A stretch of 64,000 nt of DNA from Strobilurus pachycystidiatus (Eukaryota > Basidiomycota > Agaricomycetes > Agaricales > Physalacriaceae): NCBI GenBank assembly GCA_019915135.1, contig JAHLMK010000012.1:1302001-1366000 (forward strand), read 5' to 3'. Below the pieces are notes generated by a model that saw only the letters and a program-made list of their open reading frames with translations, ran no database searches and was not told where the DNA came from. Position 1 is the first letter of the stretch. The number at the start of each line of letters is the position of its first letter. Positions 54,538-64,000 of the stretch are shown one piece after another. A program made the translations under genes and the position numbers.

Positions 54538-55212
54538 TCACTCCATGTGCTCAGACTCGCCAGAGCCGCTCTTGGGCGGGTTGATAAGACGGACAGACTC
54601 TGTGAGTGAGTTAGTCAATGAGGTACAAAGGACAGGTGACTACACATACCGTGACGGAGGAAGATTTGGCGCTGGCCTTGGGGAGTGGAGGCATCGGCGC
54701 CAGCCTCTGGCTCGCGCATCTCAAAGGCAGTCTCGACGTAGACGCGCGAGCCCTTCTTGAGAGTCATGAGATACCGATTAGAGGGCTCGGAGAAGGAGAA
54801 GATGCGGTGCCATGTTGTCTTGGGGGCCTGGCGCTCTGCAGAAAAGTGATGTTTTGAGCGTGGTAGGGCATGCGATTAGGCTGGACGCGTACCGCCAGTC
54901 TCAGCGTCCGGGGGTAGGTAGGACTGGGTAGCAACGGTATATCTGCACATTCCGGTCAGTCTTGTGGAATAAGATATACGCGTCCCGACGCACGTCACGA
55001 AGGGGCGGTCAGTCTTGGTTGACCTGGTCTCGGGGTCGGCACCGAGGTGGCCAATAAGCGTGAGTTTGGCCAGATCTGCGCGACGAGCAGCGCTTGACGA
55101 AAAAGCCTGCGAAATGAGGCAAATGTGAGAGCATGCCCGAGCACAGTCCAGGAGCGAGGCTTACGCGAGCAGAGGCGCGAGGAAGAGCAGAGGAACGGAG
55201 AGCACTGAACAT
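54538..55212 (-). CDS. RIM1: Mitochondrial single-stranded DNA-binding protein (RIM1 type)
   Basis: OB-fold SSB for mitochondrial DNA replication. Exon 1 from ATG 55212 encodes a presequence (MFSALRSSALPRASAR). Short introns then separate AFSSSAARRADLAKLTLIGH, LGADPETRSTKTDRPFV, TYTVATQSYLPPDAETG and APKTTWHRIFSFSEPSNRYL. Then TLKKGSRVYVETAFEMREPE and RQIFLRHESVRLINPPKSGS, ending GESEHME. LIGxLGxDPE, (T)xWHRI and KKGSRVYVE are the SSB signature. Four introns of 50-70 nt; each quoted junction keeps frame. About 150 residues. Its start lies 154 bp from the divergent HBS1 start. Confidence 0.92.
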
Positions 55213-55366
55213 GGCGCGCGTTTTGGAAAATGGCAAGAAGGAAGCGTCGGTTGGCCGGCAAGGCGCCGAGTTGCCGCTGCTTGCCTTTGTTTGGCTGGAT
55301 CCTTAGAATCTACGTCATTGACTTGACTGCTTCGCGGACATCTTCGTTCATCGCGACGTCGGAAGC

Positions 55367-58300
55367 ATGTCGCGCCATAGACAAGTACGGAACCTCAACA
55401 TTGACGGTGCGCCCCGACATCGCCGCCCATCTATCCCGCTCACCTTGCCGCAGATGAACTCGACGACGATGCACTGTCTGATGGCGGAGAGGAAGAGTTG
55501 AGCGGACAAGATCAGGGTACGCTTTAGCCTCATCTGCGTGGCGCAATGTGACGAAATTGGCTCAGCCTCATTGGAGGACGCCCTTGAACAGGTGATCGCT
55601 GTCATTGGCGACGCCAACACGAGCGGATTGTCCGACAAGGAAATCAAGGATGTCCTCTGGGATGCGTATTTCAATGTGCCAGAGGCGATTGAATGGGCCC
55701 TCGGTGCGTGATGGCATGACCTGCCTTGACTGACTGGCATTGACACAGCTTTACTTAGGCGAGCAGGACAGGCGGCAACAGGCGCGAGAACGCAAAGGTG
55801 AGCCGCGACTTGCAATCTCCGCTTTTCTTCCTTCGGTCCCAGTTTGCCGCCGCACGTCTCGTGGTCATCGCGGCATCTTATCTTTGTTGCTCCCCACCAT
55901 TATCGGCCTCGGTGCCCCGCGTACAATCCAGTCTGCCATCCTCCTCGTCGTCCCCAGAACCCCGTCCTGATCACGGTCTTTGCACTTTGTTAGGGATGAG
56001 CGACAAAACTCTGCCCGCCCTTCCCCCGGACCAGGCCGCCTTTCAGTACGCCGGGTTGCGTCCGGGCGTCCCGCTCATCTACATGTCCCAACACCATCCA
56101 GAGTACGATGGATCCCAGTCATCGGCGTCCTCCGACGAGTATGAGTCCAGCTACGCGGAACCGCAGGTAGTGATGCGCCCGTTGAGCACCATTTCGGAGC
56201 ATACAGAGCACACGTCGACGCACACGCTACGCACAGAACGCGCACGCTCTCCCACTTCGACGAGTCACCTGCAAGGTACGCCTGCTCAGCTCGTACCCCA
56301 TACTCGTGGCTCAACAGACGGTCAGGCGTCCCAGATGCGGACTACGAAGACCCAGACACTATCCCACTCTCTCCATCCGACTCTGCTTTGCATAGACTTT
56401 CTCAATATGAGCGCCCACCTTCGCTACCGCCTTCAGACTCTGCGACCTCTTCTGATCTCACTCCCCGTGCGCCCAGTATCTCCTTGCCCCCGATCGAGTC
56501 CATTCCAAGTATTCCCGACCTCGCTTCCAAGTCTGCGCAACCAGCGGCCCCACCAGTTAGAAAGCTGTCCAAACTATCTAAACTGGCCTCGGCACGCGCT
56601 AGCAGCAAAGCGTCCTTTGTCGGGACGGAAAAGTCGGGTCCATCGGGAAGCGACATTGACGAGGGCTCTGTCAGGACTTATCCCGATCTTCGTCCAATTT
56701 CGGCGTCCGTGAAGCCACCGAGTTCTGTGACATCGACACACTCTTCCACTTCTGCGCATGTGCGTCGTGCGATAGCGACTGCGATGGAGCTAGAAGCATT
56801 GGATGCACCCGCGCCTCCCAGAAATCTGTCGAGGAATAACGTCAACAAGCCAAAGGAACTCTCCCTGACGACCCGAAGTACGCGTAGTGCTTCGTCGGCG
56901 TCTGCAAGTGAAGCTCCTGATGGTACTTCTTCGTCGTCGTTGAGTGCACCGCGCACATCCTCCTCCTCTTCGACCGCTCCTTCAGTTCCCTCCAAGCATT
57001 TTCAACCTCCCAAACCTCCATCGCCGCCCTCGCCGACAAAGGCAGTCCAGTCGACCCAGCCTCCTGCCAAAGCGCCTTCCAAACTGGCATTATTAGCCCA
57101 GGCAAAGAAAGCATCACAAGCAAAGGCTGCGTCTGCGTCCAAAGCTGTCGTCCAGTCAAAGGAATCTGTCATGACTCTTTCCAAGACGGTGGATCCAGAC
57201 ATTGGCCAAGTGCCGAAAGCGGGTCGCCAGTACACCAAGATTCTGGAGCCGGTAGCCAATGGTGACTCTGTCACCACAGCAATCACCTACTCGTATGAGT
57301 CGTTGCGCACGTTGACTGATCCATCACGTCGGCCAACGGAGGCCCTTCGGGTTGTGGGCGTTGACGAGGCGGCGGAAAAGAAACCATCCAAGCTAGCGGC
57401 AAAGGCGAAGAAGTCTCAGCAGCTGAAGGACGCGTCCCATGCACTTACGGAGGAACACATTGCTATCGTCGCGCCGACCCCACCGATCTTCCTTCCTCCT
57501 CCTGCGGCTCGCAATCGTGCGTCGCCTTCGGCATTCGCCACTCTCCTTGTCGATGATCTGACCCGTCCTCAACCTAAAGATAAGCACCACCAGCACAGGT
57601 CGAAAGGGCATGGGAGACAAAGGTCGAGTGATACTTCGGATGATGCGACGACGACAACAATTACGAGACAGACGCTCAAACAGCGGGTACCGAGGTTGTC
57701 TTCGGGGTCTGGGTTCACGTTCAATGAACCGAGTCCGGACGATGTGGTTCTGCGGGCACGGGAGGGGACGGCGTTGGGACACAAAGTTGCACCACCAGCT
57801 TCACCAACGCAATCGCGGGCGAAATCTTCAAGGGCTTGATGCCATCCTCCTCAATCTTCATCTTCCATCTTCATCTTTATTCTTATCTTCTTGGGTGTTC
57901 ATTGTATTCTTACGTGTTTTTCTGTAAATTTTTATAGCGGCGAAAGAGAGAGAGAGACTACAGAAACAGCAGGCTCAGCCGAAGAATGTCGCTGCGTTGA
58001 AGGCGGGTGGGTCGGGGTCTCGGGCGGGGTCGCCTGGGCCGTCGCCGCAGAAGAAGAAGACTGGGATTGGGAGTCCGGCGATGTCTGGCACGTCTACTCC
58101 ACGGGGAGGCGGAGGCGGACTCGGAGGCGGATCCGACCAGAGGATGCTGGACCTCTCTGCGATGAATCTTACGTCGAACGACGAGTACGTGCCCACGGAT
58201 GAGGCACCCAAAGTCACTGTGGCGCGGGAGAAGGTGCTTGAGGAAGCGAAAAAGGCCTTGGAAGACCAGCGAACGAGTGATGTGAAGCTTGTTAGTCTTG

Positions 58301-59963
58301 TTGTTATTGGTGCGTACACTCTCACGAGCGCTTTACTCTTTTTTGACGAAGTATGCAGGGCATGTCGATGCCGGGAAGTCGACCTTGATGGGGCGACTGT
58401 TGTACGAAACTGGCAGACTAGACGAAAAGACCCGAGTCGCTAACGAACGAGGGAGCTCCAAAGCCGGGAAGAGCAGTTTTAGCTGGGCTTGGGGCTTAGA
58501 TGGTACTGCAGAGGAGCGGGAAAGGTACAAACCTTTGTTCTGTTCTCCTCAAACTACATCTGATCATCTTCCACAGAGGAATCACGATGGACATTGCACT
58601 CCAATCTCTACGCACCCCACACCGACAGGTTACGATCCTGGATGCACCGGGCCATAAAGACTTTGTGCCCAACATGATCTCTGGAGCGTCGCAAGCTGAT
58701 TGTGCGCTCCTGGTTGTCGATGCTTCGCACGGCGAGTTTGAGGCTGGGTTCGATCGTGGTGGACAGACGCGGGAGCATCTTATCCTTGTCAGAAGTTTGG
58801 GGGTGGCACAGGTTATAGTAGCCATCAACAAGCTGGACATGGTGAGTCGTCTCTCAACATGATGACAGCGAGTATGGGTTCATCGTGTTGTCTAGGTTCA
58901 ATGGGATGAGGACCGCTTCGAGCACATATGCAGTCAGATGCGACCGTTCTTATTACAGTCTGGATTCCATCCGTCGAAGACGCAGTTCGTCCCTGTTGGT
59001 GCAATGGATGGTATCAACCTGATTAGCATAAATGGCGCTCCAGAGCTTTCGTTGTGGTACAAGGGGCCTACATTGGTCGCATGTCTCGGTAAGACAAATT
59101 GATTGAATAGACAGACGTCTTTTCTCATTCTTTGCAGACAAACTCGAACCGCCCAGCCGCGATATAGTGTCGCCATTAAGGTTTCCGATATCGAATATAT
59201 TCAAAGGGCAGAGCGCGGGTATTGGAGTGACAGGTCGAGTATGTAGTGGGGTTGTTCAAGTAGGCGAGCGACTACGTGTCCTTCCTGGCGATGAGACCGC
59301 AGCCGTCAAGTGTGAGTTACGTTCTTCCTCATACTATAATGGAGTTTGCTCAACGTTAATACAGCCATTGAGGTAGAGGAAGAAAACGTACCATGGGCAA
59401 TGGCAGGCATGAACACGACTCTATTCTTGACCGGTATCGATCCAATCAACCTGTCGATTGGAAGTGTTTTGTGCCCGCCGACAAACATCGTGCCTTTGGC
59501 CACTACATTCACTGCACGCATCATCATCTTTGACGTGCAGGTCCCCATCACCGCTGGCGCATCAGTAAGTCCCTTTGTCATTGTCTGTCTCATCACCAGG
59601 TATTCATCGGCGGTGGCGCAGGTTGAATTGTTCCACCATTCCCGCGATGTCCCCGCCACGATCTCTACACTCCTGTCAACGCTTGATAGGGCTTCGGGCG
59701 CAGTTGTCAAGAAGAAACCTCGGTGAGTATCGAATACTGAGAATGGTATAGCGTAGTGGCTGAACGTGATCGTCAGTGTTCTGACGAAGGGTACTTCCGC
59801 GGAAGTGCAGATCTCGCTGAGAACGACATCGGTGTCTAGTGCTTCGACGGCGAGGCCCATTCCTCTGGAGAGCTTCTCGGTCAACAAGGATATGGGACGC
59901 ATTCTTCTAAGACGAGGAGGGGAGACGATTGGTGCTGGCATCGTGTTGGAGATATTTGGTTGA
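55367..59963 (+). CDS. HBS1: HBS1 ribosome-rescue GTPase (isoform splicing 55797 to 57938)
   Basis: eRF3/EF-Tu-like GTPase that works with Dom34/Pelota on stalled ribosomes. Exon 1 (55367-55406) gives [13 protein letters not shown], then [20 protein letters not shown]. Next is the HBS1 N-terminal helical domain ([45 protein letters not shown]). After ARERK a 2140-nt intron (55798-57937) leads to [20 protein letters not shown]. The GTPase domain has [40 protein letters not shown] and NKLDMV, all intact. Domains II/III follow ([20 protein letters not shown], ending [22 protein letters not shown]). Phase 1 at the long intron is consistent (G|CG). About 10 introns. Confidence 0.92.
55994..57839 (+). 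CDS. SKI7-like alternative terminal exon(s) inside the HBS1 long intron
   Basis: A long same-strand reading frame lies wholly within the HBS1 intron and ends with stop 57837. An acceptor TTTGTTAG at 55993 puts GG after the shared exon's final G: AAA GGG ATG AGC, in phase, so the shared N-terminus can run into [17 protein letters not shown] small intron at about 56274-56320 and one unresolved junction before it restore frame to [20 protein letters not shown]. The protein is Ser/Pro/Ala-rich with short motifs [36 protein letters not shown], and near the end [17 protein letters not shown]. The F-x-F-x-x-PSPDD-x-V motif is what I recall for SKI7-like isoforms that link exosome and Ski complex. 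An independent gene starting at 55996 is the alternative. Confidence 0.72.
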
Positions 59964-60217
59964 CATAAAGTCATCCCTTGTTGTATCGATAGAGCACGTA
60001 TGTAGCTCGTTAAGAAACGCAGAATGGAATGGAACTGGCGCTATATACAGCGCGAAGAGGGCCAAGAGAAATTATGGGTACAAGAATAAGATTTACATAC
60101 ACGCACATGTCACGAACACGCACAGTATGCCGTCTAAGATAGTAGTGATGGGTCCCGACCGAAAAAGAAGGAAAAAGAAAAAGAAAAAGGGAGTCATAAA
60201 CAAGAATCGAGAGGACA
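59964..60217. other. Short spacer between convergent genes
   Basis: 254 bp. Contains a purine tract of AAAAAG units at about 60160-60190. No gene. Confidence 0.5.
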
Positions 60218-62004
60218 TTACTTCTTGTCCTTGTCTGTTTTGTCCTTGTCTTTGTCCGAAAAGAGACCCTTGACCTTCCCGAAGATGGACATGCGCTTTT
60301 TACGCGTCGACGCGGTTCCGAACTTGGAAGAAGCCACGGAGGAGGGGCTTCCGCTGCCGGGGAAGGGGTGGCTCTTTGAAGGCGTGGAAGGAGCGGACGC
60401 GGTGGGTGGCGTCTTGGGAGGGGAAGGATCTGTTTTGGGCTCGGGAGTGGCAGGTTTAGGTGCTGGCTCATCCTTGGCTTCGGAAGTGGCAGGTGAAGGC
60501 TCCTCCTTGGCTTCGGGAGTAGGAGGCGCAGGCTCGTCCTTGATCACAGGTGTTTGAGTTGATGGCTCCTCCTCCTTAGGCGGTGGAGCGATAACCTCTT
60601 CTTTGACTGCGGGTGCAGGCTCTGAAGGAGCTTTGACCTCGTCCTGGATCACAGGTGAATGAGTTGATGGCTCCTCCTTGGGTGCTGGAGCGGGAACCTC
60701 GTCTTTAGCTACGGGTGCTGACTCTGCAGGAGCCTCAGCCAATACAGGTGTATGTGTCGATGGCTCTTCCTTGGGGGTTGGGGCGGGAACCTCTTCCTTG
60801 ACTTCGGGCACAGGCTCTGAAAGAGCCTCAGGCAGCGAAGCCGCTTCGACCGTCGGATCGGGCGCGGCAGCTTCAACGACTGGCACTTCCACCGCCGCGA
60901 CTATTGGCTCTGCCACGGGAATAGGAGGTTCGGAGATTGGCGCCGCATCGGGTACCTCAGCAGGAGTCGCAGCCTCTTCTGTAAGTGGCAGGACAACTGG
61001 AACGACGACCGGTGGCGGGAGGTCTACAGGCTCGGGAGACGCGACGACATCATCCGGAGGTGATATCGGGGTATGTGTCGATGGTGAGTCTTTAGCCGGG
61101 GTAGTCTCCGCTTGAGGCGAGGGTTCGTTGTTCTCCGGCGCGTTGACGGGCACAATGCCAATGGGGACGATGGGTGCAACTTGCGTAGGTGCTGGCGCGG
61201 GCACGGGCTCCACCGGTACAGATGTAGGCTCGGCTTCAGGTTCGAGCTCCTTCTCAGCTGGCTCTGCAGATGGCTCCACCGCAATCTACCGAGCTGTTAG
61301 TTGTGCGCGGGAAACGACAAAGAATATGGGGAGATACCTTTTCCGGGTTGATCGGGTCTATGCCAACGAGACTCTGGATGGCAGCGCCAATGCCCGACGC
61401 GACGTACTGCACGGTTGAAGTCGTTCCTTCCGTGGCAGCAATGGCGCTGATCACGTCTGAAGCCAATTGAGAGATAGAACCTCCATTGCCCACAGTGTCA
61501 AGCTTACCATCCTTCACTGCTGCGTTACCATTCGTGACGACTGGCTCGGACGCGGCAGCTGGCTCGGAGACCTCCGGCGCAATGGTTGGCTCTTCTGCTG
61601 CTGGCGGAGCCTCCACGGCGGGAGGAGCAGGCTTGGCTGGGGCAGTATATACGTTGTTGACGTTGCCAGAAGCGTCGGTCTCCGTGGGCTGACTAGAAGT
61701 AGTTGTCCAGTTCCCGTCGACGACGAACTTGTACGCAATCTTTTCGTCCCAGGGAATCTTCGCCGAGGCTTTGAAGACTGAGCCTTCCCGCGCGAGCGGT
61801 ATGGAAGACGACCACTGCAGAAGCCAGGAATTAGAGACGTTTCTAGATGTTCGCAAGCAGTAAACTTACTTGGTCGAATGTTCCAGTAACAATTACACTA
61901 CTTGGCTCGGTGTGGGGCCTTTAAGGGTGTTAGCGAAACGCCTAGCAGCCTAAGCATAGTAAAGCAAGCTACCATTCAAAGACCACTTCGTGTAGGTCGG
62001 CCAT
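60218..62004 (-). CDS. CBM48/AMPK-glycogen-binding protein, CRP1/MDG1-like
   Basis: Protein with an N-terminal glycogen-binding E-set (AMPK1_CBM) domain, as in yeast Crp1/Mdg1. The ATG at 62004 gives MADLHEVVFEW, then PHTEPSSVIVTGTFDQ and WSSSIPLAREGSVFKASAKI over two introns. PWDEKIAYKFVVDGNWTTTS and SGNVNNVYTAP complete the domain; the Trp and Lys-x-x-VDG ligands of the fold are present. The rest (about 350 residues) is disordered, Pro/Glu/Ala-rich, with three degenerate copies of E-E-V-x-A-P-x-P-K-E-E-P-S-T-x-T-P-V (60548-60606, 60654-60709, 60746-60801). The end is basic (KKRMSIFGKVKGLFSDKDKD). Function in basidiomycetes is unknown. Confidence 0.82.
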
Positions 62005-62699
62005 GGATAATGAAGACGGAGTTGATGGTCAAAGTTCGATTTGCGACAAACAAATGCAACGTCCTCGTCCGGACTCCGTCCTGGTCAATGACCGGTTGAC
62101 CGCGAACTCGACAGCGCTGAAGCTTGTGGTCACGGTCAAGGTCAAAGCTTGCCTCGTGGTTCTGGACTGTCGTTCAAACTCGTTCCCTATTCGGATGACA
62201 TATCGTGGCGTTGATATCCTCCTGCCGCCCGCTATGTCAAACCTAGACTCATGGACATCACACAAAGCTAGCCTGTAACCTCTTATATAGGACGACGCAG
62301 TAAGCTCTGGGACCTTCTCGTCTGGGACTATCCCTTCCCAAAGGGCAACTCTGTGACTAGCGTCTGTGGCATACTTGGGCTAGTCCTGTTCATATAGTAT
62401 CGTCCTCAAACAAGCTGATCGGACCTCTATATGCACCGTCTTGATGTGCGACGGTTCCAAGATATCGGATTCATTTCCCAATCATGTACTACGCAGTCTG
62501 TCTGAAGACTTGATGTGCGAGAGCGATGTCGAACGCATTCCTCGTCAGATCTTGATGCTACAATCCGTCGAGGACACAATGTGAGTCATACAACAATCCA
62601 CATACATACAACATGATGTTACATACTAATGTACATTCCTAGTGCCTAAAATTCTAAAACAACGTGAACGAAATAATCTCAGCTCGTCTCCCAGGCCCT
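62005..62699. other. Intergenic
   Basis: Upstream region of the CBM48 gene and 3' region of the next minus-strand gene. No feature recognised. Confidence 0.35.
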
Positions 62700-63539
62700 T
62701 CAATGAACGTGAAGCAATCTAACATCAATAAACCCATTCAGCCCGCCAGCAGCTCTCTCGTACGCTATGCTCTTCTGAGCCCGACTCAAGCTCTTCTTCA
62801 TCATGCGAGGACTTTCGGCTATGGGGCTCTCTTCGCTGTCAATCAGATTGACAGAAGACACGGAGGTGTAAGGATGCAGAATCTCGTCCATCACGACATC
62901 CCAGTCTATCTCCGCACACAGCGGCGTCTCGTCCAGTGGTGTAGTAGATCTTTCGATGTCATGTGCGATGGTCGTAGTCACAGCTGCTGTGGCAGTTGCA
63001 GTTGCAGTTGCGGAGGTCGATGTGGATGGGGATGTGGGTGTGATCGTGAGGAGGGGAGGCGGTATGGGCAGTGCCCGTCTCCGTCTGCATGTGGAACTCG
63101 TGCTGGCGTTCGAATTCGACCGGGATGTGCTGGCGGAGTTCGTCGGACTCGTCAAGGACGTCAATGACGGGACGGTGGGTAGTCTGCGGCGAGACTTCCT
63201 CAGCTCGCTTGATCTACCCAAATTGACCTTCCCCGTACGGGAGCTACCCGGTATCGGTGGCAGCGGCTTCGAATACCTATGCCGCGCATCGGGTGTCAGT
63301 GGCAGGGGACGGACTCTCTTTCGTGGCTGGTCGTTGTGGAATATGTGTGCCCGCCGCTTCAATCCACAGCTCTCTAGCAGGCTGGACCTGTTCCGTCAGT
63401 GTTGCGAGGGGAGGAACAGACGGAGTACTTACCATGCCCATGCGTCGTCATTCGGGATCACCGAGTCTGCGCTCGGTGGATATGGGTCTTTGAGGATTTC
63501 CATGGAGTAGATGGAAGACATAGACATTATGGAAGCCAT
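62700..63539 (-). CDS. Unknown Ser/Pro/Thr-rich protein
   Basis: I do not recognise a family. The first exon reads MASIMSMSSIYSMEILKDPY and PPSADSVIPNDDAWAW from ATG 63539. In-frame ATGs at 63581 and 63503 are alternatives. A 45-nt intron (GTAAGT...GAACAG, near 63390-63434) joins in phase to SSLLESCGLKRRAHIFHND. Then a basic stretch QPRKRVRPLPLTPDARHRYS and KPLPPIPGS, a Ser/Thr-rich segment, a Thr-Ala run, and an acidic part (ETPLCAEIDWDVVMDEILHP). The end is RAAGGLNGFIDVRLLHVH. No signal peptide or membrane span. Bipartite basic motifs hint at a nuclear or regulatory protein; that is only a guess. Confidence 0.6.
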
Positions 63540-63885
63540 GGATTTGATAGGACGCGGGCCTTTGATAGCTTGGTTGGCCATGGAAGAAGTAGAGGAAGAA
63601 GGATATACAGCTGATGTACTAGCCCGAGTTCAAGATAAAGGAACCCCGAGAAATGATCCTGGGTTGTGTGTCTATTCATCTGCGTTCCTCCGCAGAGTAT
63701 TTAAGGAATGCATACGCCAGATGGGCTATGCAGGGAAGCCCGAATGTTGCATCTGTGTTGGCTGATGTCGCCGCAGGCGTTTTGATCTAGGCGCGATCAC
63801 ACACTCGGATCAGTGATCGCCGGCGATAGTGCCGTTTCATTCTCAACAACCCACCTTTCGCGCTCACGTCCACTCTGCATTCACG
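63540..63885. other. Divergent promoter region
   Basis: Space between the Ser/Pro-rich gene (-) and the last gene (+). An 85-codon plus frame (63511-63765) overlaps the minus-strand first exon and is probably not a gene. Confidence 0.4.
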
Positions 63886-64000
63886 ATGACCGAACTCGAC
63901 GGGGAATTCGACTCGGATGATGATGCGTCGAATCTTTTGGGTGTGATGGGCACGAACGTGGCGCCGAGGGACCCGCAGAGCGGCGAGCTCTCATCTCTTC
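63886..64000 (+). CDS. Partial gene, acidic N-terminus, cut by window edge
   Basis: ATG at 63886 opens MTELDGEFDSDDDASNLLGV followed by MGTNVAPRDPQSGELSSL and runs off the window. The context TTCACG before ATG and acidic start look genuine. Too short to assign a family. Confidence 0.5.
   Translation, partial: MTELDGEFDSDDDASNLLGVMGTNVAPRDPQSGELSSL

Noticed and set aside
59306..59974. 222-codon minus-strand frame
   Set aside because: Antisense of HBS1 domains II/III, which have clear motifs and splice sites on the plus strand.
63511..63765. 85-codon plus-strand frame starting MEDIDIMEAMD
   Set aside because: Antisense to the first exon and upstream in-frame ATGs of the Ser/Pro-rich gene, with no recognisable motif.

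Overview
This 64-kb window is nuclear DNA from a filamentous basidiomycete, very probably an agaricomycete mushroom-forming fungus. Almost every gene is split by many introns of about 45-60 nt, spacing is tight, and several families are typical of agaricomycetes: a DUF6593 protein, a secreted GH128 glucanase and an F-box/LRR protein with a CxxC-type N-terminus. I translated and joined exons by eye. Junctions given as exact coordinates were checked for GT/AG and reading frame; the others are approximate.

Layout. At 0-10 kb: a SAM methyltransferase (-), a repeat-rich spacer with a SINE-like element, COX16 (-), a GH128 glucanase (+), an AhpD-like protein (+) and a DUF6593 protein (-). At 10-13 kb: mitochondrial ribosomal protein uL11m (-) head-to-head with a secreted M28 leucine aminopeptidase (+). 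A 2.4-kb spacer with a short tandem duplication follows. From 15 to 30 kb is a dense housekeeping block in strictly alternating orientation: AP-3 delta (-), CCDC97-like (+), TMEM184/Ost-alpha-like membrane protein (-), TFIIIC subunit 5 (+), HAUS6-like augmin subunit (-), DNA polymerase delta subunit 2 (+), ESCRT-II VPS22/SNF8 (-) and an acyl-CoA-binding protein (+). At 31-38 kb: a tail-anchored FHA protein of the SLMAP type (+), ribosomal protein eL29 (+) and a calpain (-).

From 38 to 48 kb the DNA is looser and more accessory in character: an alpha/beta hydrolase (+), a possible micropeptide gene (-), a secreted BBE-like FAD oxidoreductase (+), a tRNA-like fold and a 7-TM rhodopsin-domain membrane protein (+). 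From 48 kb it is dense again: GPI transamidase PIG-T (-), a METTL14/KAR4-type MT-A70 protein (+), an F-box protein (+), mitochondrial SSB/RIM1 (-), a composite HBS1/SKI7 locus (+), a CBM48/CRP1-like protein (-), an unknown Ser/Pro-rich protein (-), and the first codons of one more gene (+) cut by the window edge.

Most interesting observation: the HBS1 ribosome-rescue GTPase gene (55367-59963) contains a 2.1-kb intron in a genome where introns are about 50 nt. That intron carries a long same-strand reading frame ending in a PSPDDVV motif, the signature I recall for SKI7-like isoforms. A splice acceptor in front of it is in phase with the shared 5' exons, so one gene appears able to make both HBS1 and SKI7 by alternative splicing. 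Other observations: a decayed F-box gene start between TFIIIC5 and HAUS6; a SINE-like insertion with an A-tail and direct repeats; a perfect 18-bp palindrome plus an ACGCGT box in the 85-bp promoter shared by HAUS6 and POLD2; and a 12-nt micro-exon in eL29.
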